Origin: a gamma proteobacterium HTCC5015
GTDB lineage: Bacteria > Pseudomonadota > Gammaproteobacteria > HTCC5015
Assembly: GCA_000155715.1 (NCBI GenBank)
Contig: DS990613.1
Span: 1 to 40,982 of the forward strand
Length of the DNA stretch: 40,982 nucleotides
Reading direction: 5' to 3'
Shown here: one piece after another, positions 9,565-16,098 of the stretch
How positions within the stretch are numbered: position 1 is the first letter of the stretch
Layout: each line of letters starts with the position of its first letter
The notes under the pieces: model-generated
The model's database searches: none
The model's input: only the letters and a program-made list of their open reading frames with translations
Told to the model about the DNA's origin: nothing
Made by a program: the position numbers and the translations under genes

Positions 9565-9720
9565 TTATTTGATTTTGGCTTCTTTGTACATCACGTGCTT
9601 GCGAACCACGGGATCGTACTTCTTGATTTCCATCTTCTCGGGCATGCTGCGCTTGTTTTTGGTCGTTGTGTAGAAATGACCTGTGCCGGCGCTAGAGTTC
9701 AAACGGATTTTTTCTTGCAT
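9565..9720 (-). CDS. rpmG: Large ribosomal subunit protein bL33
   Basis: A 51-residue basic ribosomal protein beginning [17 protein letters not shown] and ending in the [11 protein letters not shown] tail of proteobacterial L33. It lacks the CxxC zinc pairs of the zinc-binding paralogue, so it is the C-minus form. The ATG at 9720 has AGGAGAG upstream. It lies 10 bp downstream of rpmB on the minus strand, the standard rpmBG operon, and is followed by the terminator at 9513-9541. Confidence 0.97.
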   Translation of the reverse strand: MQEKIRLNSSAGTGHFYTTTKNKRSMPEKMEIKKYDPVVRKHVMYKEAKIK

Positions 9721-9730
9721 GATGCTCTCC

Positions 9731-9967
9731 TTAAACCTTTTCGCCGCGTGCGCGAATGTCTTTTAATACAGCGTCAATGCCCTTCTTGTCGATGATGCGC
9801 ATTGCTTTGGTAGAAATGCGTAACTTGACGAAGCGGTTTTCGCTCTCTACCCAAAAGCGGTGGGTTTGCAGGTTGGGCAAAAAGCGTCTCTTGCTCTTAA
9901 TGTTCGAGTGAGACACATTGTGACCGCTGATTGGGCGCTTTCCTGTCACTTGGCATACTTTAGACAT
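9731..9967 (-). CDS. rpmB: Large ribosomal subunit protein bL28
   Basis: A 78-residue ribosomal protein with the classic start [20 protein letters not shown] and the [12 protein letters not shown] core, standard length for gammaproteobacterial L28. It is first in the rpmBG operon. The region upstream (9968-10221) should hold its promoter. A long inverted repeat lies there, but no convincing -35/-10 pair was found. Confidence 0.97.
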   Translation of the reverse strand: MSKVCQVTGKRPISGHNVSHSNIKSKRRFLPNLQTHRFWVESENRFVKLRISTKAMRIIDKKGIDAVLKDIRARGEKV

Positions 9968-10020
9968 GTCGATACCTAAATGTTTGCTATAGCCGTTGGG
10001 CTAAGCGTGGTCTGTCTGTT

Positions 10021-10053
10021 CCCTGCAAGGGTCTTAGGGACTGGCCTGCAGGG
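10021..10053. repeat. Inverted repeat in the rpmB-folB intergenic region
   Basis: CCCTGCA (10021-10027) pairs with TGCAGGG (10047-10053) across a 19-nt spacer. It sits in the divergent gap between rpmB (minus) and folB (plus), with no T run, so it is unlikely to be a terminator. It may be a protein-binding site or a 5'-UTR structure of rpmBG. Its function is unknown, and the rest of this 254-bp gap shows nothing I recognise. Confidence 0.35.
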
Positions 10054-10221
10054 CAATTAATCGTAAAGGGTCGCGGATATTACCGTATTCTGGATGGCTG
10101 CTCAAGCGCTGCGAGAACTATTTTAGGCGCTTTGGCCCCAATCGGGGTTTGGCGGGGTTGCTTGTGGCGCTGAACAGAGCTTTGGGGTAGTGTGCGACGC
10201 AAATTATTCTCGGTGATCGCA

Positions 10222-10581
10222 ATGGATATAGTCTACATTCGCGACCTCAGGGTCGACACGGTTATTGGCATCTACGACTGGGAGCGGCAGATTCGTCAAG
10301 TGGTCGCTATCGATTTAGAGATGGCCACGGATATTGCCCGCGCGGCGGCCTCTGATCGCATCGAAGACACGCTGGATTACAAGGCGGTGGCGAAGCGCGT
10401 GATCCAGTTTGTGCGCGACAGCGAATTTGAACTGGTGGAAAAGCTGGCTGAAGCCATCGCGAAGATTATTCTCGAGGAGTTCAACACCCCGTGGTTGAAG
10501 CTTAAACTGGGCAAGCCGGGCGCGGTACGCGGTTCGGAGGAAGTCGGCGTCATTATTGAGAGAGGGCAGCGACCGACATGA
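10222..10581 (+). CDS. folB: Dihydroneopterin aldolase FolB
   Basis: Folate pathway enzyme that splits 7,8-dihydroneopterin to 6-hydroxymethyl-dihydropterin and glycolaldehyde (it may also epimerise). I chose ATG 10222, giving 119 residues (MDIVYIRDLRV). The alternative GTG reading from 10192 adds ten residues not seen in the family. The conserved GIYDWER block holds the catalytic Glu21, and the C-terminal LKLGKPGAVRG holds the active-site Lys. The stop overlaps the folK start (ATGA), so the next two steps of the pathway are coupled. In many relatives folB follows tsaD/plsY. Here it is next to rpmB on the opposite strand. Confidence 0.93.
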   Translation: MDIVYIRDLRVDTVIGIYDWERQIRQVVAIDLEMATDIARAAASDRIEDTLDYKAVAKRVIQFVRDSEFELVEKLAEAIAKIILEEFNTPWLKLKLGKPGAVRGSEEVGVIIERGQRPT

Positions 10582-11069
10582 AGCAACGCGCATTTGTCAG
10601 TATCGGCTCTAATCAGAACGCAGCCCGACAGATAGCCACGGCTTTGCGCCGTTTAGAGCAGACGTTTGGTGCGCTGCAGGTATCGACGGTTTACCAGAAT
10701 CCCGCCGTGGGCTTTGAGGGCGATGACTTTTTAAATCTTGTCGTAGGGTTCGATAGCGAGCTCGGTGTCGAAGGCACGGCACGCGTTTTGCGCGACATTG
10801 AAGCCGAACAAGGTCGGGATCGCAGCCAGCCCAAGTTCTCTTCGCGAGTGATTGATCTCGACCTGTTGCTCTATGGCGATGAGACGGGCGACTTCAACGG
10901 CGTGGTGCTGCCCCGTGACGAGATTCTCAAATACGCCTTTGTCCTCTGTCCCCTGGCCGAACTGATCGGTGAAAGAGTCCACCCCATTGCCGGGCGCAGC
11001 TATCGGGAATTGTGGCGGGAGTTTGGCGCCAATCAACAAGGAATGACGCCCGTGTCACTGCAGTGGTAG
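10578..11069 (+). CDS. folK: 2-amino-4-hydroxy-6-hydroxymethyldihydropteridine pyrophosphokinase FolK
   Basis: Transfers pyrophosphate from ATP to 6-hydroxymethyl-dihydropterin, the product of FolB. The 163 residues carry the N-terminal SIGSNQNAARQI block, the STVYQNPAVGF region and the metal-binding VIDLDLLLYGD motif, followed by LPRDEILKYAFVLCPLAEL. It overlaps folB by 4 bp. After its stop the base composition drops visibly and small membrane-protein genes begin. Confidence 0.95.
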   Translation: MKQRAFVSIGSNQNAARQIATALRRLEQTFGALQVSTVYQNPAVGFEGDDFLNLVVGFDSELGVEGTARVLRDIEAEQGRDRSQPKFSSRVIDLDLLLYGDETGDFNGVVLPRDEILKYAFVLCPLAELIGERVHPIAGRSYRELWREFGANQQGMTPVSLQW

Positions 11070-11140
11070 ATTCGGTTCTTAGTATTGATTGCATCAATGC
11101 CATGGAGAAAGGCAAGGTGGTCTCATCGAAGGTGTATGTG

Positions 11141-11320
11141 ATGAAAAACTATTGGCGTACGCCGGCGATGAATTTCTGGTGGCTTCAGGTTGTTCAAGTC
11201 TGCTTGGGGTGTGTGGTTTTTATGGTTGCCGTAACACTTAGAGGCTTTCTAACTTATGCGGGAAACTCTACGAGAGTTGTTCTCTTGCCTGTGCTGAATT
11301 TATTTATATGGAGTTTCTAG
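11141..11320 (+). CDS. Hypothetical small membrane protein
   Basis: Unrecognised reading frame. I start at ATG 11141 because GAAGG lies about 8 bases upstream; longer readings back to 11012 overlap folK. The 59-residue product is hydrophobic, with one or two membrane segments (about residues 13-33 and 43-58). It lies in an AT-richer patch after folK that also contains two other small membrane-protein genes. Nothing shows its role, and it may not be expressed. Confidence 0.35.
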   Translation: MKNYWRTPAMNFWWLQVVQVCLGCVVFMVAVTLRGFLTYAGNSTRVVLLPVLNLFIWSF

Positions 11321-11392
11321 CGTAGAATCTTGATTCCGTTCTTGATAGAGTTCTTGCTCGATATTTAGAGTTTTTGGATAAGGAGAGGATGT

Positions 11393-11821
11393 ATGTCCAC
11401 AAAAAAAGAAGAAACAGTTTGGGTTGGATCGCCCTCACAAGTTATTAATATTCCTTCGTTTGTTATTTATGGCCTGTTTTTTTGGTTAATTTTGCCTTTA
11501 TTTTTAATTCTTTGGAAATGGTTGGTCGTAAAGAATACTGGTTACGAAATAACGACTCAGCGACTTAAAACTAGTTATGGCGTTTTGAATAAAAAAGTGG
11601 ATGAGCTGGAGCTATATAGGGTAAAGGATTCGCAACTCGAACAGCCTTTTGTTTTGAGGCTGTTTTCGTTAAGTAATATCGTTTTGATGACATCTGACCG
11701 CAGCCACCCAACGGTTGTCATTAAGGCTGTGCCAAATGGACAAGATTTGCGAGAGAAGATTCGTGAATATGTTGAAGAAAGACGCGACAGTAAGCGTGTG
11801 AGAGAAGTGGATTTTGAGTAG
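11393..11821 (+). CDS. PH domain-containing membrane protein (bacterial PH/YdbS-like)
   Basis: A 142-residue protein with a strong ribosome site (AAGGAGAGG) before ATG 11393. The N-terminus holds a WVGSPSQVIN segment, then a hairpin of two membrane segments (about residues 22-46). The rest resembles bacterial PH domains of the YdbS/DUF304 kind: NTGYEITTQRLKTSYGVLNK, then DELELYRVKDSQLEQP and a charged C-terminal helix. Members are membrane-linked and of unknown function. It is followed 6 bp on by another small membrane gene, so the two are likely cotranscribed. The AT-rich codon use differs from folK and from the cotransporter downstream, suggesting acquisition. Confidence 0.72.
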   Translation: MSTKKEETVWVGSPSQVINIPSFVIYGLFFWLILPLFLILWKWLVVKNTGYEITTQRLKTSYGVLNKKVDELELYRVKDSQLEQPFVLRLFSLSNIVLMTSDRSHPTVVIKAVPNGQDLREKIREYVEERRDSKRVREVDFE

Positions 11822-11827
11822 GTTGAA

Positions 11828-12028
11828 ATGAGTGCTTTTGAGATAATTCTTCTGCTGTCAGGTGCTGGCTTGTTCCTGCTCGGTGCCATATCTGCTTTCT
11901 ATCTTTTTAAGCGAGCTATCGCCTCGTCAGCAGAAACGATGGATGAAGCTAACGTCGCGACCCTTTGGACGCTTTTTGTTTTGGGTGTTTCGTCAGGTTT
12001 GCTGTTGCTTTGGCTGGCGCTGCCTTAA
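11828..12028 (+). CDS. Hypothetical two-TM small membrane protein
   Basis: A 66-residue protein with two clear membrane segments (about 4-27 and 46-65) joined by a short polar loop (KRAIASSAETMDEAN). It lies 6 bp after the PH-domain gene and just before a strong terminator, so it is the last gene of that small unit. I do not recognise a family. Translation is plausible from operon position; the start ATG 11828 has only a weak ribosome site. Confidence 0.55.
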   Translation: MSAFEIILLLSGAGLFLLGAISAFYLFKRAIASSAETMDEANVATLWTLFVLGVSSGLLLLWLALP

Positions 12029-12053
12029 AAGTGCAAATTTATGAAAAATCCCG

Positions 12054-12083
12054 GAGGGGCGCTGCGGCGCCCCTCTTTTTTTT
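12054..12083 (+). terminator. Rho-independent terminator after the PH-domain gene pair
   Basis: Stem GAGGGGCGC (12054-12062), loop TGCG, stem GCGCCCCTC (12067-12075), then eight T. A perfect 9-bp stem that ends the 11393-12028 unit. Confidence 0.95.
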
Positions 12084-12105
12084 GCATTTTTTTAGCCCCG
12101 AGGCT

Positions 12106-12133
12106 GTGTCATTAAATTGTCATGTGGGATAAT
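12106..12133 (+). promoter_or_regulatory. Candidate promoter giving a near-leaderless cotransporter mRNA
   Basis: -35 GTGTCA (12106-12111, 4 of 6), a 16-nt spacer, -10 GATAAT (12128-12133, 5 of 6). The expected start of transcription is at about 12140, only one or two bases before ATG 12142. No Shine-Dalgarno sequence is present in the preceding CGCGGCCC, which fits a leaderless message. Confidence 0.5.
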
Positions 12134-12141
12134 CGCGGCCC

Positions 12142-13299
12142 ATGAGTACAGATGAAGCATTAGCGACGACGGGCCAGCGCTGGCGAGCTTGGTTGGGCAT
12201 TGCCCTTTCGGTGTATGGCATCTTATTGGCCGTTGGCATGGTGGGTGCCGGCTTTAAATGGTTTGCCGGTGGCGCCGAGGGGGCCAGAGAGCTGTTCGCC
12301 TTCGCCTCCAATCCCTTTGTGGGGTTGATGGTGGGAATGCTGGCGACGGTGCTGGTGCAGTCTTCTTCTACAGTAACGTCGGTGATCGTCGGCTTGGTGG
12401 CGGGTGGTCTGCCCGTGTCAGAGGCGATTCCAATGATTATGGGCGCTAATGTAGGGACCACCATCACCAACACACTGGTGGCCATGGGGCATGTGCGAAA
12501 GAAGAAGGAGTTCCGAAAAGCGTTTGCCGCCGCTACGGTGCACGATTTCTTTAATGTGATGGCGGTTGCGGTGTTTTTACCGCTGGAATTGGCGTTTGGC
12601 ATCCTCGAAAAGTTGAGCTTCTGGGTCTCGGGCTTTTTTGCGGGTACCGAGGCAAGCATCAATATTAAAGACCTCAATTTCATCAAGCCGTTGACCAAGC
12701 CGGTGATCGGTGCGGAAAAGGATCTGCTGCTGTCGATGGGGTTGCCCGACAAAGTGGCGGCAGTGGTTTTAGCGCTACTGGGCGTGGCATTGATCTTTGC
12801 CAGTATCATGTTGATTGGCCGTTTACTGAAAGTGGTCATGGTGGGGCGAGCCAAGCATGCGCTGCACTCGGCAGTGGGTCGAGGCCCAATGACCGGCATT
12901 GCCTCGGGGGCGACGGTGACGGTGTTGGTACAGTCCTCTTCAACGACGACGAGCTTGATTGTGCCCTTAGCGGGGACGGGCGTTTTTAGTTTGCGCGAAA
13001 TTTACCCCTTCACGTTGGGCGCCAATATCGGCACAACAATTACCGCCTTGTTGGCCTCTCTGGCTATTACGAATGAGTTTGCACAATTTGCGATGCAGAT
13101 TGCGCTGGTGCATTTCTTTTATAATGTATTGGCTGTGTCGGTATTGTTTTCTCTGCCCGTCGTTCGGGATTGGCCAATCCGCGGCGCTGAGTGGCTGTCG
13201 GAAATATCCGCAGAGAAAAAACTCTATGGCCTCTCCTATGTGTTTGGCGTGTTTTTTCTGTTGCCCGCGCTGCTAATTGCCGTGACTTCGCAGTTGTAG
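12142..13299 (+). CDS. Na+/phosphate cotransporter family protein (NptA/YjbB-like, PNaS)
   Basis: Inner-membrane protein of 385 residues expected to couple sodium to phosphate movement. It shows the internal duplication of the PNaS family: QSSST at 73-77 and again at 264-268, each followed by GANVGTTIT (101-109) and GANIGTTIT (293-301). About eight hydrophobic segments are visible. The C-terminal PhoU-like domain found in longer YjbB proteins is absent. Direction (uptake or export) cannot be read from the sequence. It begins after the terminator at 12054-12083 and has its own candidate promoter with little or no leader. A small coiled-coil gene follows 12 bp later. Confidence 0.9.
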   Translation: MSTDEALATTGQRWRAWLGIALSVYGILLAVGMVGAGFKWFAGGAEGARELFAFASNPFVGLMVGMLATVLVQSSSTVTSVIVGLVAGGLPVSEAIPMIMGANVGTTITNTLVAMGHVRKKKEFRKAFAAATVHDFFNVMAVAVFLPLELAFGILEKLSFWVSGFFAGTEASINIKDLNFIKPLTKPVIGAEKDLLLSMGLPDKVAAVVLALLGVALIFASIMLIGRLLKVVMVGRAKHALHSAVGRGPMTGIASGATVTVLVQSSSTTTSLIVPLAGTGVFSLREIYPFTLGANIGTTITALLASLAITNEFAQFAMQIALVHFFYNVLAVSVLFSLPVVRDWPIRGAEWLSEISAEKKLYGLSYVFGVFFLLPALLIAVTSQL

Positions 13300-13311
13300 A
13301 GGGAGGATGGT

Positions 13312-13530
13312 GTGAGTAAAAAAGTTAAAAAACTGGAAAAGCGAGTAGCCGAGGCGCGCAAAGAGCTGGAGCGCTACGAGGCCAAGTTGGCAAAGGCGCG
13401 CCTAAAAGCGCAGCACAAGGAGATTGATCACCTCGAAGATTTTATTGAAGAGGGCGATCACAAGTGGGAAGACTTGCGTCAACTGGGTCGCCAAGCGTGG
13501 CGCGAGCTCAAAGATATTGTCAGTCGTTAA
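13312..13530 (+). CDS. Small coiled-coil protein of unknown function
   Basis: A 72-residue highly charged protein with GTG start at 13312 and a strong ribosome site (GGGAGGA). Residues 1-45 form a heptad-like coiled coil (VKKLEKRVAEARKELERYEA), and the rest stays helical. No signal peptide or membrane segment. It follows the cotransporter by 12 bp and is probably cotranscribed. Its 3' end overlaps the convergent lytic transglycosylase gene by 11 bp. I do not recognise a named family. Confidence 0.7.
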   Translation: MSKKVKKLEKRVAEARKELERYEAKLAKARLKAQHKEIDHLEDFIEEGDHKWEDLRQLGRQAWRELKDIVSR

Positions 13531-14155
13531 TCGACGGACTCTCGCTAAATTGAATTTGTTGTTTTAGGTACTGGCGATAGTACCGATTGATGCGTTTCAC
13601 ATAGTTTTGTGTTTCGCGAAATGGCGGGATGCCTCCGTATTTTTTTACATTGTGCGGGCCTGCGTTGTAGGCCGCCAAGCCGAGATTTAAATCCCCTTCA
13701 AAGCGATCGAGCATGCGGCGCAGGTAGCGCGTGCCCGCCTCGATATTGAGATCTGCGTTAAAACTGTCGAGAACGCCAAGATAGTCGGCGGTTTTGGGCA
13801 TCAGCTGCATCAGGCCCTGAGCGCCAGCGCGAGAAACGGCGCGGCGGTCAAAACAGCTCTCGACGCGGATCACGGCGCGCACCAGAAGTGGGTCGAGCTC
13901 GTGGGTGCTGGCGTATTTGTCGATCAGCGAGGCGTAGCGCGACGCGCGTTGCGCGAGACGCTTTTCCGTCATGCCCTTGCAGGATTTGGTGGCGGTGGGG
14001 CGGCCGATTCGGTCGATGAGCTGCCAGCCGTCGCCGTGCATGTGGCGATCGGTAAACCAGCGGGTTCCGTCGCTCTCCTGATAGATATACGTCTCTTCGC
14101 CGCTGGCCATAAGCGGGGTGAGAGCGAGTGACAGTGTGATCAGTAGCGCGCGCAT
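13520..14155 (-). CDS. Lytic transglycosylase (SLT family) with N-terminal DUF4124-like region
   Basis: Exported enzyme that cleaves peptidoglycan between MurNAc and GlcNAc with 1,6-anhydro product. I start at ATG 14155 (211 residues) because it yields a clean signal peptide (MRALLITLSLALTPLMASG) and overlaps the upstream stop as TAATG; the longer reading adds a charged extension. After the signal comes a short DUF4124-like segment (YIYQESDGTRWFTDR, 23-37). The SLT domain follows, with catalytic Glu99 in RVESCFD, GLMQLMP (114-120) and AYNAGP (162-167). It is cotranscribed with the nitroreductase on the minus strand. The exact LT subfamily is not set. Confidence 0.92.
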   Translation of the reverse strand: MRALLITLSLALTPLMASGEETYIYQESDGTRWFTDRHMHGDGWQLIDRIGRPTATKSCKGMTEKRLAQRASRYASLIDKYASTHELDPLLVRAVIRVESCFDRRAVSRAGAQGLMQLMPKTADYLGVLDSFNADLNIEAGTRYLRRMLDRFEGDLNLGLAAYNAGPHNVKKYGGIPPFRETQNYVKRINRYYRQYLKQQIQFSESPSIND

Positions 14156-14751
14156 TAGATGACCGTGTCCTGAGCGTCGCTGGGCTCGGTCCACTCGCGC
14201 ACAAACTGACTGGCGTCGGGACGCGGTGGAATGCTGGGTTGCTCGGGCGGTGTGCCGAGATAGAGGTAGCCGACAATTTTGTCGTCGAAATCGAGTCCCA
14301 GTGCTTCACATACTTTCCAGTCGCGGGTGTTAATGCCCGTTAGCCAAATGGAGCCAAAGCCCATGGCTTGAGCGCCGAGCTGGATGTGTTGAGCGGCGCA
14401 GGCGGCGGAAATGATTTGTTCCTGCACGGGAATTTTGGGGTTGCCAGGCGTAATTTTGGCGACGACGGCAATCAATAGTGGGGCCCGCAGTGGCTTGTTG
14501 CGGTAGTTCTCTAGCGCCTCGCTGTCGACGCTGGGGTCGCGCAGTTGGTAGGCCTCGGCAAATACGTCGCCCAGTTTATGCCGCGCCTCGCCCCGAATCA
14601 GGATGAACGACCAGGGCTGGAGATTGCCGTGGTCGGGGGCAGTGACGGCGGCTTGAAATAATGTGTTGAGCTGATCGTCGCTAGGAGCGGGCTCTTGCAG
14701 CTGTTTGGCGGGCGTGGAGTAGCGCCCTAGTAAATTGTCGATGGCATCCAT
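14155..14751 (-). CDS. Nitroreductase family protein (YdjA-like)
   Basis: FMN-dependent oxidoreductase fold of 198 residues. The N-terminal RYSTPAKQLQEPAPSDDQL, the APDHGNLQPWSFILI block (FMN phosphate and ring contacts) and the C-terminal GYLYLGTPPEQP match the minimal YdjA-type nitroreductases. It is translationally coupled to the lytic transglycosylase (1-bp overlap). The natural electron acceptor is unknown. It is divergent from the GGDEF gene, with about 138 bp between. Confidence 0.88.
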   Translation of the reverse strand: MDAIDNLLGRYSTPAKQLQEPAPSDDQLNTLFQAAVTAPDHGNLQPWSFILIRGEARHKLGDVFAEAYQLRDPSVDSEALENYRNKPLRAPLLIAVVAKITPGNPKIPVQEQIISAACAAQHIQLGAQAMGFGSIWLTGINTRDWKVCEALGLDFDDKIVGYLYLGTPPEQPSIPPRPDASQFVREWTEPSDAQDTVI

Positions 14752-14889
14752 GATGGCCTCAGTCAGAACTTAATAAATACGACGCTTAGTGGTAGTGTTC
14801 TCGGTCAGAAGTTCCGCGCAGTGCACAAGGCGCCGTTGGTGGCTCAGTGTACCGAAGCGGTGGATAGGACTAAAGCTAAAAAGATTATT

Positions 14890-16002
14890 ATGAATACAGA
14901 TACTGCTGCGGTAAACGACCCCTCGTCCCTCGACCTAGCCACTTTGCTGCGCGAAGCGCGAGTCAATGAAGAGAAGTTGATTCACCTGCAGGCCATGGAG
15001 GTGAAGCTGCTCAACGCGGATTCGTTTTACCAAGTTTGTGATATTTTAATTGAAGACTATCGAAGGCAGTTCAACTTGCGAGCTGTCACGCTGACACTAG
15101 TGGATCGCGGCGGGCAGCTGAAAGAATTTCTCGATGAGAACCAACCCCAAGAAAAAGCCGACAGAGAGCGCTTAGAACAGCATGTCTTTTTTGTAGACGA
15201 TTACGAAGACATCAAAGGCTTACAAACGCTGCCTAGGGTGCCCACAATTGGCCCGGTAGAGGATGCGCACCGCGATTTGTTGGGGGACTACTACGAGGAC
15301 GCGGAGAGCTTGGCGTTGTTGCCACTGGTTCGCCGCGACGAGCTTATTGGCTTTTTGACGTTGGCCAGTGTCGATCCCTCGCGCTATACCCAAGATATGG
15401 CGACGGATTTTCTCGAGCGCCTGTCCTCCATCGTGGCAGTGTGCGTGCAAAATGCTATTCATCTCGAGCGCGTGCAGTTGTTGAGCTTGATCGACTCTCT
15501 GACGCAGGTGCGCAACCGCCGCTACTTTTTTAAGCGCTTGAGTGACGAATTGCGCCGCGCCCAGCGCCGAGAAGAGCCCTTGAGTTGTCTTTATGTGGAC
15601 ATCGACAACTTTAAAGCGATTAACGAGCAGTACGGCCACACCGGGGGCGATGTGGCGCTGATGCACGCTGCTAATGTCTTGACCGAAGCGGTGCGCTCAT
15701 CGGATGTGGTGGCGCGGCTCGGTGGTGAGGAGTTCGGCGTGATTTGCTCGCTGTCGGATGAGCACGGCGCCAAGGATTGCGCCCAGCGGATTCTTGAGGC
15801 TTTCCGCAACACGCCCTGCGAGTTGGGTCGCTCGACTCAAGTGCCTATGCAGGTATCCATTGGCAGTGCCAGCTGCGACACCAGTCAAACTATCGCGGAG
15901 CCCTCCGTGCTAAATGGCAAATTGGTGGATCAGGCGGACAGCGCTCTGCAACTCGCTAAGGAGCGCGGTGGTGATCAGTGGGTAGGTTATCAATCTCTGT
16001 AG
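14890..16002 (+). CDS. Diguanylate cyclase with N-terminal GAF/DUF484-like sensor
   Basis: Makes cyclic di-GMP from two GTP. I use ATG 14890 (370 residues); a longer GTG reading from 14821 lacks a ribosome site. Residues about 25-190 resemble the DUF484/GAF sensor (KLLNADSFYQVCDILIEDYR and the LALLPLVRRDELIGFLTLAS core). A helical linker leads to the GGDEF domain (about 200-370). The active site is intact as GGEEF (278-282), with metal-binding Asp in YVDIDNFKAIN. The product-inhibition I-site RSSD (269-272) stands exactly five residues before GGEEF, so feedback control is likely. There is no membrane segment, so it should be cytoplasmic. The ligand of the sensor is unknown. Confidence 0.93.
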   Translation: MNTDTAAVNDPSSLDLATLLREARVNEEKLIHLQAMEVKLLNADSFYQVCDILIEDYRRQFNLRAVTLTLVDRGGQLKEFLDENQPQEKADRERLEQHVFFVDDYEDIKGLQTLPRVPTIGPVEDAHRDLLGDYYEDAESLALLPLVRRDELIGFLTLASVDPSRYTQDMATDFLERLSSIVAVCVQNAIHLERVQLLSLIDSLTQVRNRRYFFKRLSDELRRAQRREEPLSCLYVDIDNFKAINEQYGHTGGDVALMHAANVLTEAVRSSDVVARLGGEEFGVICSLSDEHGAKDCAQRILEAFRNTPCELGRSTQVPMQVSIGSASCDTSQTIAEPSVLNGKLVDQADSALQLAKERGGDQWVGYQSL

Positions 16003-16098
16003 AGGCGCTGTAAGCCCCGAAGGCTTGCTTTATACTCGGCGGCATTGATGTACTTGTTGATCTGGACGCCCGTGTTGTGTGGGTGACGATGAGGTTGT

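Noticed and set aside
12120-12899. 259-codon frame on the minus strand across the cotransporter gene
   Set aside because: It is the antisense shadow of the GC-rich cotransporter gene, with serine/threonine/proline-rich low-information sequence.
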